Source: Anthostomella pinea (Eukaryota; Ascomycota; Sordariomycetes; Xylariales; Xylariaceae). Taken from it: a stretch of 64,000 bases of DNA. The notes beneath the pieces are model-generated. The model had not been told where the DNA came from and made no database searches. It saw nothing but the letters and a program-made list of their open reading frames with translations. Every line of letters starts with the position of its first letter. The stretch's first letter is position 1. Position numbers and translations under genes: made by a program. The stretch covers positions 1,302,001 through 1,366,000 of the forward strand of contig CAUWAG010000007.1 of assembly GCA_963556695.1 (NCBI GenBank), written 5' to 3'. This document shows, piece by piece, positions 33,585-45,999 of this stretch.

Positions 33585-34281
33585 AAGATGGAATTGCCTC
33601 TATTGAGTGGACGACGTAATGTTTCCTCCACGAGGAATCGTCACTTTGACCAAGGTTGCGGCGCACCTGAATTAATAAACAGATCGACGCCGTCTCCCAA
33701 TCAACTGGATTGGGAATCATGAAGTATCTCCATGGGGCAGTGAAGTTTAAGAGCCCATCCAAATCTCGAGATGGCTAGAAACAGATCGACCACAGTCACA
33801 TGTAAACCAGGCAGTCCGCTGCCCGGCCCTGAAAGTTGGAGAGGATAACAATGTACTGGCTCGAATAGTTAAAAAAAAAGTGAACAGGCGATAGGAATAT
33901 CTCGCAACAATACAGTGTCTACGCCTACCAGCTTGGGACAGCCTTAACTGCGGTAGGCTAGCACGAAGACAGGTGCAAAGGCAGACACTAAGAGAGGAGG
34001 TTCGTCGTTAAACGTAAGCAACCAGGCGTGAGAAAAAAAGTAAAAAAGAATTAGTGTAAAATTTATATTGAGACTACAAAAAGCTCAGGATGCCATCCGA
34101 CCCCATGAACGTGGTTTGTCCCGATTTAGCCAACCCATCAACTAACCGCCAGCACGCCCCGGGATCGAACAGGAGCCTTATCAGGGGGTTTGTCTCATTC
34201 CCCACTATACCAATGACCCGGATGGGCTCGGGCTGGTATGGGGGAGGATAGAAAGGCTTATATTGCAGTACATATGGCTGG
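33585..34281. other. Intergenic, no gene recognised
   Basis: Short frames only. Confidence 0.4.
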
Positions 34282-35362
34282 TTACCAGGCTGTTGTGGTT
34301 GCTGGGGAACAATACCAACATTTCTCACCAGGCATCCCCGAGAATTCCTCAGCTCGGTTGTCTCCATAATCACGCATCGAACTCACCGGCACAGAGGGAA
34401 GATACATCAGCCTCTCAGATCTCTCCCATCTTGCAGAGTACCGCCCGAAGCTGGGATGCGACGCCGGATTGCCCATGAAGCCCTTCACCCTCTGCGCCTC
34501 GGGACTATCCTCTCTCTTTCACGCATGATTCTGGCCTTGTAGGCCCTTTCGGCGAACACCGCAGCCCGCGCCCGATCGCCATGGGCAGCGCAGATCTGAA
34601 AGGCGTCATTATACAGTCGAGCCACCAGTAGTCCCGCGCCAACCTCGGTATACACCTCCACCAGAAGCCGCAGCAGGGACCGGCAGCCTGTCAATCTGGC
34701 GCCGGGCTGCTGCATCATGCGCAGCGGGTCACCAATCGCCTCTTCGAGACGCTCGATCGGACCGCGACGCTCATCGCTCTGTTGGAGTTTGTCGGTCGGA
34801 AGGGAGCACACGACGCACTGACGTTCGAATCCGAAGGGCTCCCGCAGCGCTGCATGGTGCTCCGCCGCAGTTCCGCCGCGGCTATAGTCCATGAAGATCT
34901 CGGCTCCGCGGGGGTATCCCCGGCGGCGTGGAAGGTCTCGAAACCACCATTCCTGTCTTCCTTACCTTCGTGCCAGGTGTGATGCGCATTGGGCCGGCAG
35001 CTCTGGTTCGCGAGGCAGAACGTGGCATAGACGCTGCGGCAGCTTGAGCCAGGTCCGCACTAGAGGGCATTGGTTCTTGCAGATGCTGGTGAAGGGGTGT
35101 TTCGTGCCCGGGTAGTTGTTGTGCAGCGAGAGGAAAGCTCGTTATTGGTCTTTGGGCACGGTACGGCGTTTGCTGCGAGGATGGGCTCCAACATGGCGGT
35201 CGTTATGCTCTGGATTGTGAGGAGCGGTTTTGCGCTCAGGATCCGGGTGCCTGCAGTCATGCCGCAGAGTGCGACCAGGTCTCGGCCTTTGCTTGGGACG
35301 TCGTCGATCTTGAAGAGTGGTAAAGTCACATTCACACAGTTTACGGAGGTGGGCCAGAACAC
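34282..35362 (-). pseudogene. SET-domain protein gene, broken by frameshifts
   Basis: Pieces in all three minus-strand frames line up as one SET protein. The N-terminal SET part (35362-35150) reads FKIDDVPSKGRDLVAL and GTRILSAKPLLTI. After a frame change comes LSLHNNYPGTKHPFTSICK; then, in another frame, TNAL-stop-CGPGSSC, YATFCLANQSCRPNAHHTW. Back in a third frame (34892-34485) comes FMDYSRGGTAAEHHAALREPFGF followed by the post-SET CxxC-type QCVVCSLP. A further shift near 34490 gives GFMGNPASHPSFG. The NQSCRPNAHHTW and DYSRGG segments correspond to the SET catalytic and cofactor motifs. At least three frame changes and a stop cannot be explained by introns with proper borders, so I call it a pseudogene. 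Confidence 0.72.
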
Positions 35363-35585
35363 TGTCGGAGCAGGCGTTGAGTACGAATGGGACAGGGGAT
35401 AAGATGTAGAGATGGAAAAGCTGAGCTGAGGAAGGTATGGGCCGTGAGATATGTCACCATTTGTAGCACGTTTGTTTGCCAGTTGCTTGTGCCACCCCTA
35501 TCGGACCAAGTACTTGCATCTCGGAAACCGATGACATGCGTGGATTGTGCATTAACCAAGCAGCCTAACTAATTGGACCTTGCTC

Positions 35586-37579
35586 TCAGTATGCGTACGA
35601 ATTCACTTTCCCATCGCCTCCAATACTCTGCTGCATTCGGCGATTCTCGCGCATGAGCACGAACCTCATGACCCAACTAGTCAGAAGCGAGAGCAGAGAA
35701 AACGCCGCCGAGGCACTGAACCCGATCACATAGCGTGGTCCGTCACTACCAGGCCATAGGTACGCCCCGTAGATCTGGGCTACCTGGCCGCTCACGTTCG
35801 TCACCGCAAGCGCAACCTAGCATTGCCAAGATCAGTCATCTTCGACATAGGGGCAGGTCAGGTAGTTAATGGGAGGGGCGACGAACCGCTTTCTTCTCTG
35901 GGCTCTGCGATAGGGTGGTCGCTGTCCAACCTACGATAACAGAGTTGACCGAATAGGCGCCGGCTGGGAAGATGAAGCACGCCACATACCGACCGGCCAC
36001 GTTCAGCGTTGAGGCGGCGGCCACGAACCCGATAATGGCGATGGATAGAGCGGCGGTGATATGCCAGGTGCGCTCGTGGAACCGGCCTGAGCTCCACGCT
36101 AGCAGGAGAGACGCGATGCAAGCAAATATGTACGGAGGGCACGTGAGTAGCAGGGCGATGGTGTCTGTGAAGCCGAGGCCTTTTATTACCCTATCATTTA
36201 GAGGAACTGGTCAGTCGGGCCTGATACTATCGGCGAGGTAGGGTTGCTTACGTTGGGAGGAAGTTGATGAATGAGAGGCCCGCGTAATGAAAGTTCTTCA
36301 GCCCAAGCATTAGTTTGCAACGTTCTTGTGGTACTCGAAGCTGCTGTTCGGTGTTTATGCCTGTTTGGAAAGGGGTTTAAGGGCTCAGGCGACGTGGACA
36401 CTTACCTGAATCGCACAAAACAACCACAGCCTTCGGTCGCGCAACGCACTCTTCAGGGCATACCATATAGGCTCATGCTCTTGGGCACCAACTAGCTGAT
36501 CTCGTTGCATGCGGCTCTTTCCAATTGCCCGCTCTTTGTCGCTGAGCCAGCGGGTTGTTTCATTCGTATCTGGGAGGAGCCAGCTGGCACCCAGTGCTAC
36601 TACTGCCGACGCGGTCCCTTCCAATATGAATAACCTAGTTCGTGGCAAGAGTCAATAGCAGTACACATGGCCACCGGAACAATGCAGACTCACCATCCCC
36701 ATCCGCTCAGGCCTCTTCTCCCGTCAAGGCCAGCAAAGACCCCGGCGGCAATGAGGTTGGCGAAGCTGAGCCCTGCCATCTGCGCTGTGTACAAGATGGC
36801 CATCCGAGACGCAACCTCTTGGGGTCTGTCAGCACCGGTGTCCGACATGCTCGCATCACATGGTATATGGAATCACCTTTCCGAGTATAGAATATTGCTA
36901 GAAGATAAAGGGCGCCTGGGTAGAACTTGAAGACACAGTCAGTAACCAGGCGAGTTCTCTCAGATTATGTTCTCTACTTACCGGCGCCTCGAAGAATCCC
37001 AGGAGAAATCGGCAGGCGATGAGCGAGCCATAAGAGCTTGCAAGCCCAGTGCAAGCTGGTGGTAAATTTGTCAGCCCTGAGACGGCGAATTTGATACCTT
37101 GGCGTACCTGAGATGACCGACCAGATAAACATAACGACGGCCAAATAAATGCTCGGTCGAACCCTGGTGAGCAGCATGTTGCTCGGCACCTGCATCAGCA
37201 CATATCCGACAGTCAAGACAGAGACAGCAACGTTGAAGTCGTTGCCTGCCATGCCAAGATCCTGCTCTAGGTCGTTAAGGCGTGCCTGTGCCAGAGCACC
37301 TCTGTCAACATAGTTGAAGAAATACATCAACCACAGAACGGGCTACGGAAATGCAGGGTCAGTGACAGGTTGCTGGAGGCGAGTAAAAGGAGTCTGTAGA
37401 GAGCCACTGACCATGATCCGCATATCTAGCTTTCTCACCAGCTTGATCTCAAGTGGATCTGTTTTCGCTTGCGCCCCGGCATAGTCTCGACGGCTATAGG
37501 GTACACCCTTAGCATCCATGGGCCCATCTGATATTCCATCAGAAGGAACATGCTCCAGCGCATTCTTCGAAGTAGCCAT
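35586..37579 (-). CDS. MFS transporter, anion:cation symporter (Dal5/TNA1-like) family
   Basis: Nine exons: 37579-37412, 37342-37108, 37055-36982, 36925-36877, 36817-36694, 36634-36406, 36343-36252, 36190-35887 and 35816-35586, 501 residues. All introns have GT...AG ends and preserve the frame; the eighth has a GTTCGT donor. Family members import small organic anions such as allantoate, nicotinate, vitamins or siderophore-like compounds across the plasma membrane with protons. Seen: a hydrophilic N-terminus; the first membrane segment with FNYVDRGALAQARL; GYVLMQVPSNMLLTRVRPS in the segment 2-3 region typical of this family; CRFLLGFFEAPFYPGALYLL; and about 12 hydrophobic segments in all. The length is normal and there are no stops. 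It lies in the same orientation as the broken SET gene downstream. Confidence 0.88.
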
Positions 37580-39160
37580 AGGTTGTCGAGCTAGAATAGA
37601 GAAAGTCGGTACGTTGGGATGCCGTGTGCGCCTGTAGTGCGATGACGAACTCAGAAGGTCTGTGTTGAGTTATCAGCTTCACGTTAGAAGGGATGCGAGA
37701 GCCAGAGGCAATGCGATACTCGCCTTTTTAACGTGATCTGAACACATACACCTAAAAAAATTGACCCGTACGCAAGCGTCAGCAACCCCTCAACCGCTTT
37801 GCTGCAAAATATTGTGGTCTCCCCGAGGTTTGCGCGCAGTGTTTTATTCGGATACAGAGCTCTTCTTGATGTTCCCTTCTGCGTGCGGGCAGGAGGGTCG
37901 TGCAGGGGATACTTCATTCCTGATCATGCTGACATGATCCGAGCAGACTGGCTGATTGGAGCAAGTGCTGGATATATTTGCCGATATTCTCGATAGCGCC
38001 ATCCATGAAAGCCACATACTACATGAATTTGGAGAAAATGGTCTGTCACTAGCGACCATGCAGCCGAGCCTCGAATCGGCGGCCAGAACAGAAGCCCAAA
38101 GCTTGATTCCCCGCTGAGATGGTCTGCATAATGCAACCACACTGTCGACCACTCGTCCACGAGCTACCAATGGGTAGCCGAGAGTCCCCGGTTCAAGCCG
38201 TAGGAATCCCTCCACCTTATTCTAGTGACACGAACAACCACACGTGAACGAGACCCCAACATGGAGCCCTCTCTCGTGACAGTGAGCCAACTCCGAGAGA
38301 AGTGCGATACGTGAACCAACATGACGCCATCCTTTGCCAGTTTTCTGGGCGCGGGATGCCCAAGATGGAAGGCTTCCTTTGGCCAGTATGAGGTCGCGAT
38401 GAAGGCCCGACAGTGTTGACGACGACCGGTTTACCACCGATGTGATCCGCAGCTGTCGTGCCGTTGGTGCCCCATGCTACGTCCTGCTTCCTGGCGGTAC
38501 GCCAACTCCAAGAGTCATTGAATTACTCAGTGGTGGCTGCATCCTTTGTAAGTGGAGGATTGAGAACGGTGGTCATCCGGGCCTAAGAGCATGGCTGCGG
38601 CCGGCAATATCGAAATCGGAGGTGGTGAAGGCGGAGGCGAAGCGAGACCTGAGCTGTCACATATCAAGGGCTCGAGCACAGTCCTTCGGTGGCAGCAACT
38701 CAAATCGGTCGGTACCGTTGTTGGTACGCGGAAACTGCGTCTCTGCAGCTCTTGCCTTTCTCTCTTTCGGTTATCTACCCGAGCCCGGAAGATCACAACA
38801 AGATGGCTGAGCTCTGTCCAGGTTTACTCGAAGGGTAGCGGTTGAAGCACAGAGTTGGGAAGATGCATAGCTCTTGTGACCCAACGCCGGCGATCAAAGG
38901 ATGCTTGCGAGCATGCCTAGTGGCCCCTTGATCGTGAAATTGCTTCGTTGCACCATCCGACTAGCCGCGAATAGCGCGGGTGGTGATCGACGCTGGAGGT
39001 GAGCGCAAGCGGGATTAATGATGATCCTGGTCGCGCCACGACCTGATCAACAAGAAGACCGAGCGATTCTCCTCTGGGGGAAACCTGTATCACCCTCTTA
39101 TAACCTGTCAACCTTAACTCTCGCCGTTCGCGCCAGTGCACGAAAGACATCATTGCGAAC
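37580..39160. other. Intergenic, no gene recognised
   Basis: Promoter side of both the MFS gene and the vWA gene. GGTTCAAGCC at about 38194 resembles a pol III B box, but the surrounding sequence does not fold into a tRNA. Confidence 0.4.
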
Positions 39161-40003
39161 ATGGACGAGAATGCCTGGCCTCCGTCCGGGGCTCTGGCAC
39201 CGGACACCGAAGCGGGGTCCGGCGTCAACACAGACGACTATGGCGAGACGCTGTCGTTCCTGCGTTATTTTGATACCATGTTCCTCGTAGACGACTCGGC
39301 GCAGATGGCGCCCTACTGGAACGATGTGAGAGCCCTGCTCGAGCGCATTACGCCCATCGCAGCCAAGTACGATCCCGACGGGATCGACATCCTCTTCCTC
39401 AACCACCGGCCAAAAAGCCTGCTGTCGAGCATGAGCTTCCGCCGGTCCGGCTACCGCAACATCGGTGCCTTCGGGGAGCACGACTCTGCCGACACCAAGG
39501 ACACCAGCACCGTGAACGGCATCTTCAACCGGGTGAAGCCCGGAGGGAAGTGCAACCTCGGAGCCCGCCTGTCGAAGGCGCTGAACTGGTACTGCGGCAA
39601 GCTCAAGGCCGAGGAGGAGGGCGCGGCGCTGAACCTGATCGTGATCACGGCGGGCCACTTCGACGACGACATCAAGGAGCCCCTCGTCAACGTGGCGAAG
39701 CTGCTGGACCGGATGGAAGTGCCGGAGCACCAGGTCGGCGTCCAGCTCTTTCAGATCGGGCAGCCGAGCCCCGAGGTGGTGCAGACGTTCAAGTACCTGG
39801 ACGACGAGCTGCACAAGGAGGCGCAGACGCGGGATATCGTCGACACGACGACGTGGACGGGGGAGCCGGGCTCGCTGTCGACGGATGATCTGCTGAAGGT
39901 GGTCCTGGGGGCGGTGGTCAAGAAGCTGGACGAGAGGAGTACGTCGTTGAACTTGAATACTTCGGCGCCGGCGAGGCGATTCGACGGGGGCAGGGACTTG
40001 TAG
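39161..40003 (+). CDS. von Willebrand factor A-domain protein
   Basis: A single exon of 280 residues. The vWA fold runs from about residue 35 (RYFDTMFLVDDSAQM) to about 225. The MIDAS DxSxS motif is DDSAQ, so the third position is changed and metal binding may be weak. Other landmarks are YDPDGIDILFLNH, GGKCNLGARLSKALN (the conserved threonine is not obvious) and ALNLIVITAGHFDDD. There is no signal peptide or membrane segment, so it is probably intracellular. Similar stand-alone vWA proteins are common in ascomycetes, and their role is mostly unknown. The gene is strongly GC-rich and undamaged, unlike the AT-rich block that begins 0.8 kb downstream. Confidence 0.82.
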   Translation: MDENAWPPSGALAPDTEAGSGVNTDDYGETLSFLRYFDTMFLVDDSAQMAPYWNDVRALLERITPIAAKYDPDGIDILFLNHRPKSLLSSMSFRRSGYRNIGAFGEHDSADTKDTSTVNGIFNRVKPGGKCNLGARLSKALNWYCGKLKAEEEGAALNLIVITAGHFDDDIKEPLVNVAKLLDRMEVPEHQVGVQLFQIGQPSPEVVQTFKYLDDELHKEAQTRDIVDTTTWTGEPGSLSTDDLLKVVLGAVVKKLDERSTSLNLNTSAPARRFDGGRDL

Positions 40004-40320
40004 GGTTATCGACAATGCTAGCAATGGAAGCCTTTCTTCCAGGATCGCGGGAGTGGCGGGTGCAGCGGACACGCGCGATTGATCGGGAGCTCGTATTCCA
40101 TTACTTCTCACGGGACGGAGCTGCGGATGATTCGGACGAAGCGAGTGCGGACAAGGTGCAACTTCTGAAGGGCTACCAGGACATGGCGAGGGTCACAGGT
40201 AGAGAGCCGGGACCAACAGCAGAAGACTGTTGGATCCGGTTGGTCTCCGAACCCGGTCGATATCATCGGCCTGATCGACTTCCGACGGACAGGCCAGCAG
40301 GCACGTGCCAGCGTTGGTAA

Positions 40321-40578
40321 GTGTTTCATAATATACCACAAGAAGGCCAGAGTCGGGAGTGGTGTCACGGCATCTCTCCATCCGCATTGCACCGGCGTAC
40401 GAACATACAACTTCCGATTCAAGAAGGGAAGCCAGCTAATCCGCCATGGTGGAACGCGGAGTGCCAAGCAGCTCGGCTGGCTCGGAACCGCGCTCGGAGG
40501 ACCGGGAACCTTGCCAGGAGGAAGAACGAGAACTCAAAGCTGCGTCAGAAATACCATGCACAGTTGCGTATTACATAA
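40321..40578 (+). mobile_element. Possible LINE ORF2 fragment
   Basis: The frame includes NPPWWNAECQAARLARNRARR, which resembles the WWN.EC..A.. segment between endonuclease and reverse transcriptase of Tad/I-type LINEs (compare RPIAWWNDDCKTAVQTYRA at about 61305-61360). Nothing else of the element is readable. Confidence 0.45.
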
Positions 40579-40971
40579 CATTCCCCGCAGTACCCTGTGT
40601 ACACTCTAGACGGTATTTCCTGCCGTCGCCCAGTGTTCTGCCTGCCTACCTTATGCCGTTATAATCGCAGGGACCGATTTGAGCCTAAAAGCTGCCTTGA
40701 TTGCTATCAAGCCCGGCCAAGGTCCAGACAAACTTAATCTACGTTAATAAAACCCTTTCGTAAAGTTAAGTTAACACTATTTACGACTTCGTCGTCGCTT
40801 AATTAATGAATATATATGTGTATTAATAACAGGTCTTGTTTTTCAAGAATATTATTATTGTAAGTTAATATAAAATAAAAAGACTTTTCATTTATTAACT
40901 TTATTGAAAACCCCAGATTAAATTTAAAAATTATAAGGAAAATATAAACATTCAAGCGTTTTAAAAAGCTA
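40579..40971. other. Transition into AT-rich block
   Basis: GC-balanced until about 40740, then AT-rich. TTAATCTACGTTAATA at 40737-40752 repeats the sequence beside the telomeric tract at 4901-4917 and may be a shared transposon end. Confidence 0.4.
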
Positions 40972-40973
40972 TA

Positions 40974-42833
40974 ACGTGGATGACAAGCGAGCAGCAATTA
41001 CAAGCGAACGGCAACTTTTCACCAACCTTCTAACCAACATGTCAAATAACTCGACCACAACGTATTTAATTCAATCTAATCAATTGTATTCTTTTTCTTC
41101 AGACGTTTCTATCTCTATTGTATAAGTTCGCGCATTATGGCCAGTATTGCCGCAAACACCACAACGTCGCTCACGCGCTGCAGCCCTCCTCGGACGACAA
41201 CTACCTTCACCCATTTTCTGTCTTGCCAGCTTATTACCATTCTTTACAGCCTGGAGACCTACTGCATCTTTAATAAAAAGTACTCCTCTTTTTGTTAGAC
41301 ATTTGTTTTTTATCCTCTGGTAGTTACTTAGTAAGTAATTGGCCTCCTCTAGCTCGCGGACCCGGGAATCAACCAAAGTGACCTTGTGCATAAGACCGTA
41401 TATAGCCTTTAAAAATGAGCTCAACGCATCAACTATTGATATAGGTGAGCTTCTTTTGTGGTTTCTGACTCGGTTTCGGATATAAACCGACTGGTTTACC
41501 GCTTCATTGATGGTGATAGGCGTCTTTAAAGTCTAAATAATGGGTAGCAGATTGGGGTCTGGCGATGGTGTTTGTACGACAGCGACAGCATCCAGCTTTG
41601 GAATGACACTTTCTGTGTTGAAAAGAACGAGCCCAGTGGCACTGAGACTTGCTAAAATGTTTCCTGGTGTCATAGCAGCATTGTGTGTTTCACAAAACGC
41701 TGTAAGGAAGTCCTCTTTCGGAACGTGGGTTATATGATGCCGGATGAGATCTTTAATCATGCGACCGTACGCTCGTTTGAGCGGGCTAAAACAACTGACA
41801 TCTAAAGGCTGGAGCCTGTGTGACGAATAGGCAGGCATACAAAAGGTAATAATACCATTGTTCTGGCAATAATCCTCAAAGACCTAGAAATGGTCGTTTT
41901 TGTGACCATCTAGGATGAGGAGGAGTTTACTGGCAGTCATACGCGGTCTGGTATACTTGTCGAAATGTCGAATCCATTCCAACCCAATCTTGTTTGTAGT
42001 CCAACCGTTATCGGACACAGCCACCTTCCAATCGTGTGGTAATGTCGTGTCGCAATACCATAACGCGAGGTGGGTTTTGCCCTGTAGAATGATGAGCAGC
42101 AGGACCACCCAACCATCAGCATTGACAGCAGAAATTGCTGTAGACTATTCCTTGTTGCCTTACTGAGCTTGTCTAGGCCTATCATGTCTTTTAGCACTTG
42201 TAACGACTATGCCGGACCCAATAATACCCATCATAAACCCAGTCTTGTCGAAGTTATAAATGTCCGTGTCTTAGATACCATGTTTCGCAATTGCTGTTGC
42301 AGCTTGGCAAAACCATGTGCGATACACGTCTGGATCTTCGTTCACGACCCTCTTGTAGTCCATCCTCCAATGAAAACGCGTCCGGAGGCCTGGTGTGCGT
42401 TTAATGAAGTTTCATGCCTAGTTCTTTCCAACGCGTCCATCCCTACGCGCTGCCAATGATTGATTTGCTATATCTTCAATATAAGTGTGCTGGGGTGGAA
42501 ATGCTCGCGCATCCAGGTCAAGAATGAAGGAAAGAATGGCATTCTCTTTGGAAACCGTAAGTTTCAAAGTATTGGGTATGCTATCGTGTCGTGATGGTCG
42601 GCCGGCGATTATAGCCTTCAAGGTATTATATGGGACATAGAAAGTCTTAGAAAGCTTGCTAATGGTAATATGAGGGTCGTGTTGCTTAGCTTGAACAGCA
42701 AGCTGTAAGTCTGATTCGCTATAACGCAATGCCATTATTGTTGGTTGATCAATTAGGAGCCTTGTTTGAAAGGTTAGGTGGCTGGTGAAAAGTTGCCGTT
42801 CGCTTGTAATTGCTGCTCGCTTGTCATCCACGT
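40974..42833 (-). mobile_element. pogo/Fot1-like DNA transposon, full length 1860 bp (copy 2)
   Basis: Ends ACGTGGATGACAAGCGAGCA and its inverse, TA at 40972-40973 and 42834-42835. The total length is identical to copy 1. The terminal sequences differ from copy 1 at several positions, so the copies are related but not recent duplicates. Confidence 0.92.
41080..42735 (-). pseudogene. pogo/Fot1-like transposase, interrupted (copy 2)
   Basis: It has the same 1656-nt span as copy 1, with no net frameshift but several stops (around 42420, 42110, 41884, 41535 and 41430). Recognisable parts are MALRYSESDLQLAVQAKQ, FILDLDARAFPPQ, VSDNGWTTNKIGLEW, LILDGHKNDHF and the zinc knuckle CGVCGNTGHNARTY, in which the last Cys has become Tyr. 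Inactive. Confidence 0.92.
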
Positions 42834-42835
42834 TA

Positions 42836-43266
42836 ACTAGCTTTATATGATGTTATTTATAAGTATTTATTAAAAATATTTCATATAATTAAATACAACT
42901 TTTACCTTTTTATAACGCGTTATTTCAAAAAGCTTTAACAACTTAAAAATATTATAAAATACTAACAATGAAGATTACATTCAAATCGTTTAAAAGAGGT
43001 ATAATTAACTTCATAAAATAGTATTTATTAGAAGAAGATTAAAATTAATATAATTAAGATTTAAACTTAAATCTTAATTTTTTTAAAATTTATACACTAA
43101 ATTTTAAATTAAATGCAAGCTCGATGCTTAACTTACGGAAAATTAACTTTAAAACTACCATACAACCTTATTATTTATATTCAATAATGTTTTGAATAAT
43201 AATAGAATTATAAATAAGCTAAGCAAAAACCTCAATATATATAAAAAAGTACATTTTATATGTAAT
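42836..43266. other. AT-rich RIP-degraded block
   Basis: Stop-dense, no gene recognised. Confidence 0.5.
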
Positions 43267-43470
43267 TGTTGGAACAGGCTTGAACGATCAATCATAATAC
43301 TCGAGTATGGGGTCAAGGTCATGATGTTGCTGATGGTTGGATTGAGAGGAATCTAGCTGGACTCGAAGGTCTGGCCAAGTGCCCTCTCAATCCACTATCT
43401 TATCTTATCTAATCATATATGTGGGTCCTGGTATAGATAGTTTGCAGTCTGGAATCGCATGGATCCAACA
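43267..43470 (-). repeat. Solo LTR, family A, copy 4
   Basis: 204 bp, reverse orientation, perfect 5-bp duplication GTAAT (43262-43266 and 43471-43475). Confidence 0.9.
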
Positions 43471-43475
43471 GTAAT

Positions 43476-44610
43476 AAATATAAGAATAAAAAATCAATAA
43501 AGCTAATAACTGAATTTAAAAATTTAATCTTTTTTAAATTTGTAACCTTTTTTTATTTTTTTAAACCTTATAAAATACTTTTTTATAAAGCATTTAATTT
43601 GGACTGGAGTAAAAGAAATCACATTTTAAGTATCAAATAACCTTATTATTAATACAACATCCATTGTTTTATTCGTATATATACTTTAAAAGGTAATTAT
43701 ATAGTTATTAATAAAGAAAAATAGAAAAGAATACGTAATTAAATATATACTTAAATATATATATAACAATAAAATACCGTATTAGAAATAAAATATAGTA
43801 GTGTTATTCAAATATTCTCTTGGTTTTATTATGAACTTAAATAAATTAACTGTTTTAGACTTGTTAATAAAAAGAATTTGTTTTCTAAGGAAAATTTAAA
43901 TAATATATACCTTTATAACTACATATAAAAGAAAACTCAACTTTTAATATAAACATTTATAAAAGTCTTTATTTTAATCAATTACAAATAAAGAAATTAC
44001 GCTTTAAGTAAAGAACGGGTTGATGATAACTAAACATTGTTAAATAAAAATAAATAAAACCGAAAAAGAAAAAAAGGTTACGTATTTTTATCACTTTATA
44101 AAGAATCTTAAAATAACAACGCTTAACTTTTAATATAAATAACGAACAATGAAATTATTATTATTTGAATTAAAACATGAATTTAATAAGGGTTTTTCTT
44201 AATAGAAATACACATTTATAAAAAATTTAATTAGAAAGTATAAATACTGTAAAAAGCACGCTATACATATATATATGAATCCGTTTTAAATTTTATGATT
44301 AATTTAAACGAATTAGTCTTCATTAAATTCGATAATAATAAATGAAAATAAAGGCAGTATATATTTATTATTATATATAACGCTGTAAAATCGATGATTT
44401 AAAAAAAAATGAAAAAAATATCCTTATAATTCGTGTTAACTACTATTATAATATTACATACATTTCTTTATTATAAATACACTTAGTGGTATTATAATGC
44501 TTTTCTTACTTTTATTTCTTTAAAATATATTATTAGAACTTAACTTATTTATTCAAAGCTTTTTTAATAAGTATTAAACCTTTCTAAATTTTAAATTTAA
44601 TTTCAAAAAC
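43476..44610. other. AT-rich RIP-degraded block
   Basis: Stop-dense, no gene recognised. Confidence 0.5.
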
Positions 44611-44812
44611 TGTTGGATCCATGTGATTCCACAGTCAAACCATCCATATAGAACACACATGTATGATTAGATAAGAGATTAGATACCAGATTGTGAGGTC
44701 ACTTAGCCAGACCTGCAGGTCCAGCCAGACTTCCCAATCCAACCATCAGCAACATCGTGACCTTGACCCCATACGCAAGTATTATGATTGATCGTTCAAG
44801 CCTGTTCCTACA
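44611..44812 (+). repeat. Solo LTR, family A, copy 5
   Basis: About 202 bp, TGTTGGATCC...TGTTCCTACA. Flanks AAAAC and AAAAG agree at four of five bases. Confidence 0.82.
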
Positions 44813-44817
44813 AAAAG

Positions 44818-45995
44818 TCAGAATTTAATTTTCAATTTTTAATTATGCTTACATATAATTATGACCTTAACGCTTCATTTATATCAACAATTAAAAGCTT
44901 GAAATTATACATTAAGCTTCTTATTACTTTACCTGTTGTTAAAAAAGCCTTATATATTTAATAAATATAAAAACATTTTTTTAGAGAATTAAAAGCTATT
45001 TGTAATTATTATAAATATTTGGACTGCTTTTAATATAAGTATTCAATAACATTTTTCATTAAATAACCGATTTTCAAATACACATTGATTTTATATTTGT
45101 ATTTATCAATTTTTGAAAATCTTACTGGTTTTGTAATTTCGTTAATTCAGTTTTATTATTTTTATAAAAAGTTTTGAAACTGAACTATTTTCAACGCTGT
45201 ATAGAAAGCTTATGATTATTTATTTTTATAGTTTTATTGTATTTAAATATTTATCAATTTAACGGTAACGAATTATTCAAAATAATACCTTTTAAATTTT
45301 TAAATTAATTGGGGAAGAATGTTAAGTCTTTCCAACACAATAATAAAAATCTCATTGAGCTAACCGTAATATTTATTTAAAACTATTTTTTTTACAACTT
45401 ATACAAGCTTGAAATTTTCATTACTATGACACGTTCCCTTTGTATTTTTATAAGGTCTTAACCTTTTTGGAATAAACTTGAAATAAAATAAAATAGTTTA
45501 AATATTAATATATAAATGATTTAATTTATAATTTTACTTATAAACCATATGCTCGCTTTTAAAAGCCTTTATAATATCTTCATATATTAAAAAAATTTAG
45601 AAAATAACATTGAAATCTTTCAACTTTATACCGCTAGTAAAAAAAAAATTTGATATAAAAGCTTTATGTTTAAAATAATTTCTTGATGCCTTTCATACAT
45701 AATTTTCTCTATTTTCTAAAATGCTTCAATATATGAATAAAACTTAAAAAGGGGATTAGTTATAACATATTATAATAATTAATGAGTTTTATCATATGAA
45801 ACTACGTTTTTAAAAATTGAAGCTTTAATTTTTAAATTTAAAAACTTATTGAATGTTTCTAGTTATAATTAATAAATTTTAATAATAAAATTATATCTCA
45901 TCTTAGTTTACTAAATAATAAATATTTAATATTTAATATTTTCTCTTGTAATTATAATTTATATTGGAATATAATTACCGATTGCTTTTTATTAA
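44818..45995. other. AT-rich RIP-degraded block
   Basis: Stop-dense, no gene recognised. Confidence 0.5.
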
Positions 45996-45999
45996 ACTG

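Noticed and set aside
38130..38215. A tRNA suggested by GGTTCAAGCC
   Set aside because: The flanking bases do not form T or acceptor stems and no A box is at the right distance.
39098..40111. A 337-residue minus-strand frame
   Set aside because: Antisense shadow of the GC-rich vWA gene with no domain.
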